64,000 bases of DNA from JAIBAJ01 sp965284645. Lineage in GTDB: Bacteria; Bacteroidota; Bacteroidia; JAIBAJ01. Shown in pieces: positions 61,104 through 64,000 of the stretch (its first letter is position 1; every line of letters begins with the position of its first letter). Below the pieces are notes generated by a model. It was not told the origin of the DNA. It saw nothing but the letters and a program-made list of their open reading frames with translations, and searched no databases. The position numbers were made by a program, and so were the translations under genes. The DNA lies in assembly GCA_965284645.1 (NCBI GenBank), contig OZ260106.1, forward strand, positions 2,232,001 through 2,296,000, given 5' to 3'.

Positions 61104-61874
61104 ATGTTAGTCGATACACATACTCATTTGTATAGCGACCAATTTAGCGGGGACATAAAGGAGGTCATACAACGAAGTAAAGATTCGGATGTAGGCAAAC
61201 TTTATCTCCCCGCTATTGATTCAGATTCCCACACAGCCATGCTGAATTTGGAAGAGAAATTTCCGGATACCTGCATGGCTATGATGGGCCTTCATCCTTG
61301 TTCTGTTCAAGAAAACTATAAAAAGGAGCTTCGTGAAATTGAATCTTGGTTAGGCAAGCGCAAATGGGTGGCCGTTGGCGAAATTGGACTTGATTTTTAT
61401 TGGGATAAAACCTTCACTGCCCAGCAATACGAAGCCTTTGAACTTCAGATAAAATGGGCCAAAGAGTTGGATATTCCTATCATAATCCATACAAGAAACG
61501 CTACAGAAGAAGCCATTCAGGTTATTGAAAAACTGAAGGATGAAAGGCTAAGAGGTATTTTTCATTGTTATTCCGGTACGCTCGAACAAGCCAAACGGGT
61601 TATTGACCTCGGTTTTTATCTTGGGATTGGAGGGGTAGTAACTTTTAAAAATGGAGGATTGGCCGAAATTGTAAAAGATGTACCGTTATCTACCTTGGTA
61701 TTGGAAACGGATGCTCCCTATTTGGCTCCGGTTCCCCACCGTGGCAAGCGAAATGAATCCTCGTATCTTCGCTTGGTGGCTGAAAAGGTGGCTGATATTT
61801 ATGGAATAGGATTGCAGGAAGTCGGACAGCTTACCACCGAGAACGCTGAAAAGGTTTTTGGAAAAGGAATATAG
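61104..61874 (+). CDS. TatD-family metal-dependent hydrolase
   Basis: A 256-residue TIM-barrel nuclease with the metal ligands of the family: HTH in VDTHTHLYSDQF, Glu in VGEIGLDFYW, His in IIHTRNATEEA, His in GIFHCYSG and Asp in ETDAPYLAPVPHRGK. TatD proteins have DNase or 3'-5' exonuclease activity. It is co-directional with the helicase gene 12 bp upstream, so probably in one operon. ATG start. Confidence 0.94.
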   Translation: MLVDTHTHLYSDQFSGDIKEVIQRSKDSDVGKLYLPAIDSDSHTAMLNLEEKFPDTCMAMMGLHPCSVQENYKKELREIESWLGKRKWVAVGEIGLDFYWDKTFTAQQYEAFELQIKWAKELDIPIIIHTRNATEEAIQVIEKLKDERLRGIFHCYSGTLEQAKRVIDLGFYLGIGGVVTFKNGGLAEIVKDVPLSTLVLETDAPYLAPVPHRGKRNESSYLRLVAEKVADIYGIGLQEVGQLTTENAEKVFGKGI

Positions 61875-61904
61875 CAAAATTTTTTTCATCGCGAATTACC
61901 CTTG

Positions 61905-62060
61905 CAGAATGCCCCGTGGGAAGCAGGTCGGATTATATTTCAGCAAAAGGTTATGGGTAGCACCCCGGGTTAGGGATTGCAGTGGAAATCCTTTACGCGA
62001 GGGACGAGCGGAAAGATTGGAACGTAAAGCCCGGCCCGCAGGGAACCCCCAAAAGCTAAT
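61905..62060. repeat. Diverged REP-like GC-rich repeat
   Basis: Contains GGGATTGCAGTGGAAATCC (61974-61992), a short loop, and CGGAAAGATTGGAACGTAAAG then CCCGGCCCGCAGGGAACCC. Elements with this GGAAAT..AAAGATTG layout are common between Bacteroidota genes and resemble REP sequences. It is only loosely related to the eight structured copies. It lies between tatD and the convergent T9SS gene, with no other gene in the gap. Confidence 0.6.
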
Positions 62061-62096
62061 CCTTCCATTTACTTCAGAAAGTTAAATCACCAAAAA

Positions 62097-63065
62097 TTAA
62101 GGCCTGGTAATCAGTACTTTGGCTTTTTGAGTTAGGCCATCCACTGAACTAAGTAAAGTATAATAGCCGCTTGGAAGGTTTTGGGTATCTAGAAAATAGC
62201 TGGCTTGGCTAGGGTTAAAAGACTGTTGAAGCGCAATTTTACCTTCGGAATTAAGCAAATAAGCCATCCCTTTTTTACCTGATTTAAAAGGAACAACCTC
62301 CAAATAATCCGTTGCTGGATTTGGGTAAGCTTTGCAGTTTTGAATCGTGTTTTCAAGCAAACCGGTGTATTGAAAATCGATAACAGGGAAAATGGCCAAA
62401 TCGGCATCCAGAGGCCAACTACGAAGAAGGGTTGTCCATGTTCCGGTGTTTAGTTTCTCCCAAGCATGTTGGGTGCTATCGGCTTGACCTTGGTAACCCG
62501 AAAACAGGGCAATGGTGTCGCCTTCAACAAGATCCCAAAAGGAAATACTAATGGCAAAATCGGTATCAACGGTGATGGGCCAAATGAGCGGTAGAGAAGC
62601 GAATCCATTCGTATCAACGCTAGCAAACGGGTAGGGAATTTGGGCCAAAATATCGCCTGGTGCACCAATGTCTGAATTGCTACCAAGGGTTCGTCCGATT
62701 CCATTTGCCTTGTAAAAATTGACATACAAGGTAGATGAGGTATCGCCGCTATAGGTTTTTCCACCGAAAAGGAAGAGTACTTCGGTAATTCCATAAACGG
62801 TATCCATTTTAAATACTTGGGCTTTTTCCCGATCGTTGAAACCGTTTACGCCTGTAACAAACCCGCCCGATGGAGAGGTATAAAGGGCAACCGAATCCTG
62901 ATCCAACAAAGGGCCAAGCGTATCGGTGGTAAAGGCTGATTTAGGCTGGAATGCAGAAGGCAAGGGTTTGGCTTCTATAAGCATTCCTACTGTTTTTGTT
63001 TGTGCGTTACCTGTCCAGTAGAGTAGGATAAGAGCGGCAAGGGTACCGAGGCTTTTAAGGTTCAT
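62097..63065 (-). CDS. Exported protein with T9SS type A sorting domain
   Basis: A 322-residue protein: signal peptide ending WTGNAQ, a beta-rich body of unknown family (GGKTYSGDTSSTLYVNFYKANG, DFAISISFWDLVEGDTIALFSG), and the conserved type A C-terminal sorting domain (KAYPNPATDYLEV, LLNSEGKIALQQ, LPSGYYTLL, KVLITRP). It should be exported by the type IX system and anchored or released at the surface. Its start lies 4 bp from the superoxide dismutase stop, so the two are co-transcribed. Confidence 0.88.
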   Translation of the reverse strand: MNLKSLGTLAALILLYWTGNAQTKTVGMLIEAKPLPSAFQPKSAFTTDTLGPLLDQDSVALYTSPSGGFVTGVNGFNDREKAQVFKMDTVYGITEVLFLFGGKTYSGDTSSTLYVNFYKANGIGRTLGSNSDIGAPGDILAQIPYPFASVDTNGFASLPLIWPITVDTDFAISISFWDLVEGDTIALFSGYQGQADSTQHAWEKLNTGTWTTLLRSWPLDADLAIFPVIDFQYTGLLENTIQNCKAYPNPATDYLEVVPFKSGKKGMAYLLNSEGKIALQQSFNPSQASYFLDTQNLPSGYYTLLSSVDGLTQKAKVLITRP

Positions 63066-63069
63066 TCTG

Positions 63070-63780
63070 TTATTTTCCTTCGCTTAATTTAATACGTTTT
63101 TCAACTTCTTCCCAATTGACTACATTCCAAAAGGCTTTAATATAATCAGCCCGAAGGTTTTGGTACTTCAAGTAATAGGCATGTTCCCAAACATCGAGGG
63201 CAAGAATTGGAAATCCTCTCGGTTCGGCAATGTCCATTAGTGGGTTGTCTTGATTTGGGGTAGAACAAATGACCAATTTTCCATTTTTTACAATGGCCCA
63301 TGCCCAGCCACTTCCGAAGCGTTGCATACCTGCTTTGGTAAATTCTTCTTTGAACTTGTCGATACTGCCGTAGCTTCCATTCACTAAAGCGGTAAATTGA
63401 GGGCCGGGTTGTTGTCCTTTGGCAGGTGCAAGTAAGGTCCAAAACAAGCTATGGTTATAATGTCCACCGCCATTGTTACGGATAACTTGTGGCAATTGAC
63501 CCATCATCGGCATTAATTGTTCCAAGGTTTTGCCTTTTGCTAATTCATTGTCAGCCACGGCCTTGTTGAGGTTGTCGACATAGGCTTTGTGGTGTTTGCC
63601 ATGGTGTATTTCCATGGTCATTTTATCAATGAAAGGCTCAAGTGCATCGGGCGAGTAGGGCAGAGGCGCTAGGCTAAACGTTGTGGCCGGACTATTGGCC
63701 AAAACCGAAAGACTTGGCGCAACCAATGCAAATGCTGATGCGGCTGATAATTTTTTTAAAAAGGAACGTCGGTTGTTCAT
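63070..63780 (-). CDS. sodA: Exported Fe/Mn superoxide dismutase with twin-Arg-type signal
   Basis: A 236-residue enzyme that converts superoxide to peroxide. The SOD body has metal ligands in MEIHHGKHHKAYVDNL, GGHYNHSLFW, and LDVWEHAYYLKYQN, with the GGG..NN and GSGWAW motifs. In front is an about 35-residue leader NRRSFLKKLSAASAFALVAPSLSVLA, which has the RRxFLKK pattern of the Tat pathway, so it would act in the periplasm. The Met at 63780 starts this leader; a TAGCTTTG box at 63793-63800 excludes the longer frame. It leads an operon with a T9SS cargo gene. Confidence 0.93.
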   Translation of the reverse strand: MNNRRSFLKKLSAASAFALVAPSLSVLANSPATTFSLAPLPYSPDALEPFIDKMTMEIHHGKHHKAYVDNLNKAVADNELAKGKTLEQLMPMMGQLPQVIRNNGGGHYNHSLFWTLLAPAKGQQPGPQFTALVNGSYGSIDKFKEEFTKAGMQRFGSGWAWAIVKNGKLVICSTPNQDNPLMDIAEPRGFPILALDVWEHAYYLKYQNLRADYIKAFWNVVNWEEVEKRIKLSEGK

Positions 63781-63792
63781 ACCAATTTTTTG

Positions 63793-63800
63793 CAAAGCTA
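63793..63800 (-). promoter_or_regulatory. Promoter -7 box (TAGCTTTG) for the SOD operon
   Basis: Exact TAnnTTTG on the minus strand, 12 nt before the ATG at 63780. Confidence 0.5.
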
Positions 63801-63889
63801 AAACCTAGTTTGGTGTTTAGGCGAATTAATTAAAGGGAATGTTTGGTTGAAAGGCTGATCAAAGGTAATCATTGGAGGGAAGAAAAATG

Positions 63890-64000
63890 TTATTTCCGAC
63901 TAAAGCTGCGGAACATACTTTTCCATTTCATTTCCAACACGCCAAAAAAAGCTTCTCTAAAAATTCCAGTGCTCATTTTGCTTTCACCTGCAGTGCGGTC
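63890..64000 (-). CDS. Polyprenol-phosphate mannosyltransferase-like, C-terminal fragment
   Basis: The last 36 residues of a gene entering from the right edge. The frame reads DRTAGESKMSTGIFREAFFG followed by a short basic, Trp-containing end (MKWKSMFRSFSRK). RTxGxSKM..GI..EA is the closing signature of dolichol/polyprenol monophosphomannose synthase (GT2). Most of the gene lies outside the window. It reads toward the SOD operon and its stop is about 90 bp from the SOD promoter. Confidence 0.75.
   Translation of the reverse strand, partial: DRTAGESKMSTGIFREAFFGVLEMKWKSMFRSFSRK

Noticed and set aside
60814..61105. Minus-strand His/Leu-rich and Pro-rich frames at the helicase tail
   Set aside because: Antisense of the RGG tail; composition bias only.
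60775..61110. 111-residue plus-strand frame at the helicase tail
   Set aside because: Out-of-frame reading of the repetitive Gly/Arg tail; Val/Glu-rich low complexity.

Overview
This is a 64 kb chromosomal stretch from a member of the Bacteroidota, AT-rich overall. The lineage call rests on several things seen together: C-terminal sorting domains of the type IX secretion system (T9SS), a GldI-like FKBP lipoprotein, a GWxTD-domain lipoprotein, a TonB-dependent receptor with a carboxypeptidase-regulatory-like N-terminus, PKD and PD40 repeat proteins, and promoter-like TAnnTTTG boxes lying only 4 to 25 nt upstream of many start codons. Genus or family cannot be named with confidence. No rRNA, tRNA, CRISPR array, phage or transposase gene was seen. 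Most of the window is ordinary housekeeping sequence.

Layout. 1-7.5 kb: end of panC, a frameshifted membrane glycosyltransferase-like gene, a GT4 glycosyltransferase, a repeat-rich island around one orphan secreted protein, a GWxTD lipoprotein and kdsD. 7.8-16.2 kb: recQ, ctaA, a frameshifted DUF817 gene, a dienoyl-CoA reductase-like SDR, thyA, a WbqC-like gene, a fatty acid hydroxylase/sterol desaturase-type protein and a GreA-like protein. 16.3-26 kb: a tiny Cys/Lys-rich ORF, ligA, folK, an M48 protease, a cyclase, a TonB receptor, dprA and a second desaturase-type protein. 26.6-34.7 kb: a very large MMPL/acyltransferase/methyltransferase fusion, a nucleotidyltransferase-family gene, then an operon of a membrane-tethered receiver protein, a small membrane protein, hpt, adk and obg. 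34.7-47.3 kb: three tandem FKBP lipoproteins, a small membrane protein, upp, a giant T9SS type B adhesin-like protein, a LytTR two-component system, a DUF4288-like protein, a LiaF-like membrane protein and an AraC regulator. 47.3-54.8 kb: a PD40 protein, ftsW, a gene encoding only the C-terminal domain of MurD, an Hpt protein, ferritin, nadB and rsmE. 54.9-64 kb: three nucleotide-sugar genes, a MORN/YwqK-type protein, purQ, a DEAD-box helicase, tatD, a T9SS cargo protein with an exported superoxide dismutase, and the tail of a polyprenol-phosphate mannosyltransferase-like gene.

The most notable non-genic content is two dispersed repeat families. One is a roughly 150 bp GC-rich structured element that occurs four times as a head-facing inverted pair (left copy then right copy); its outer stem changes sequence between copies while keeping its base pairing, and one pair brackets the orphan ORF at 3989-4600. 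The other is a 95-165 bp AT-rich element with imperfect terminal inverted repeats (AACCCARATTA), four copies, resembling a MITE. The most notable gene-level oddity is the stand-alone MurD C-terminal domain gene with its own promoter-like box, next to ftsW but cut off from the rest of the division/cell-wall cluster. Two genes are split at T8/T9 homopolymers; assembly error and slippage cannot be told apart from the sequence alone.

Many start codons were moved from the longest-ORF position because the upstream TTG candidate falls inside the TTTG of a promoter-like box or upstream of the conserved N-terminus.
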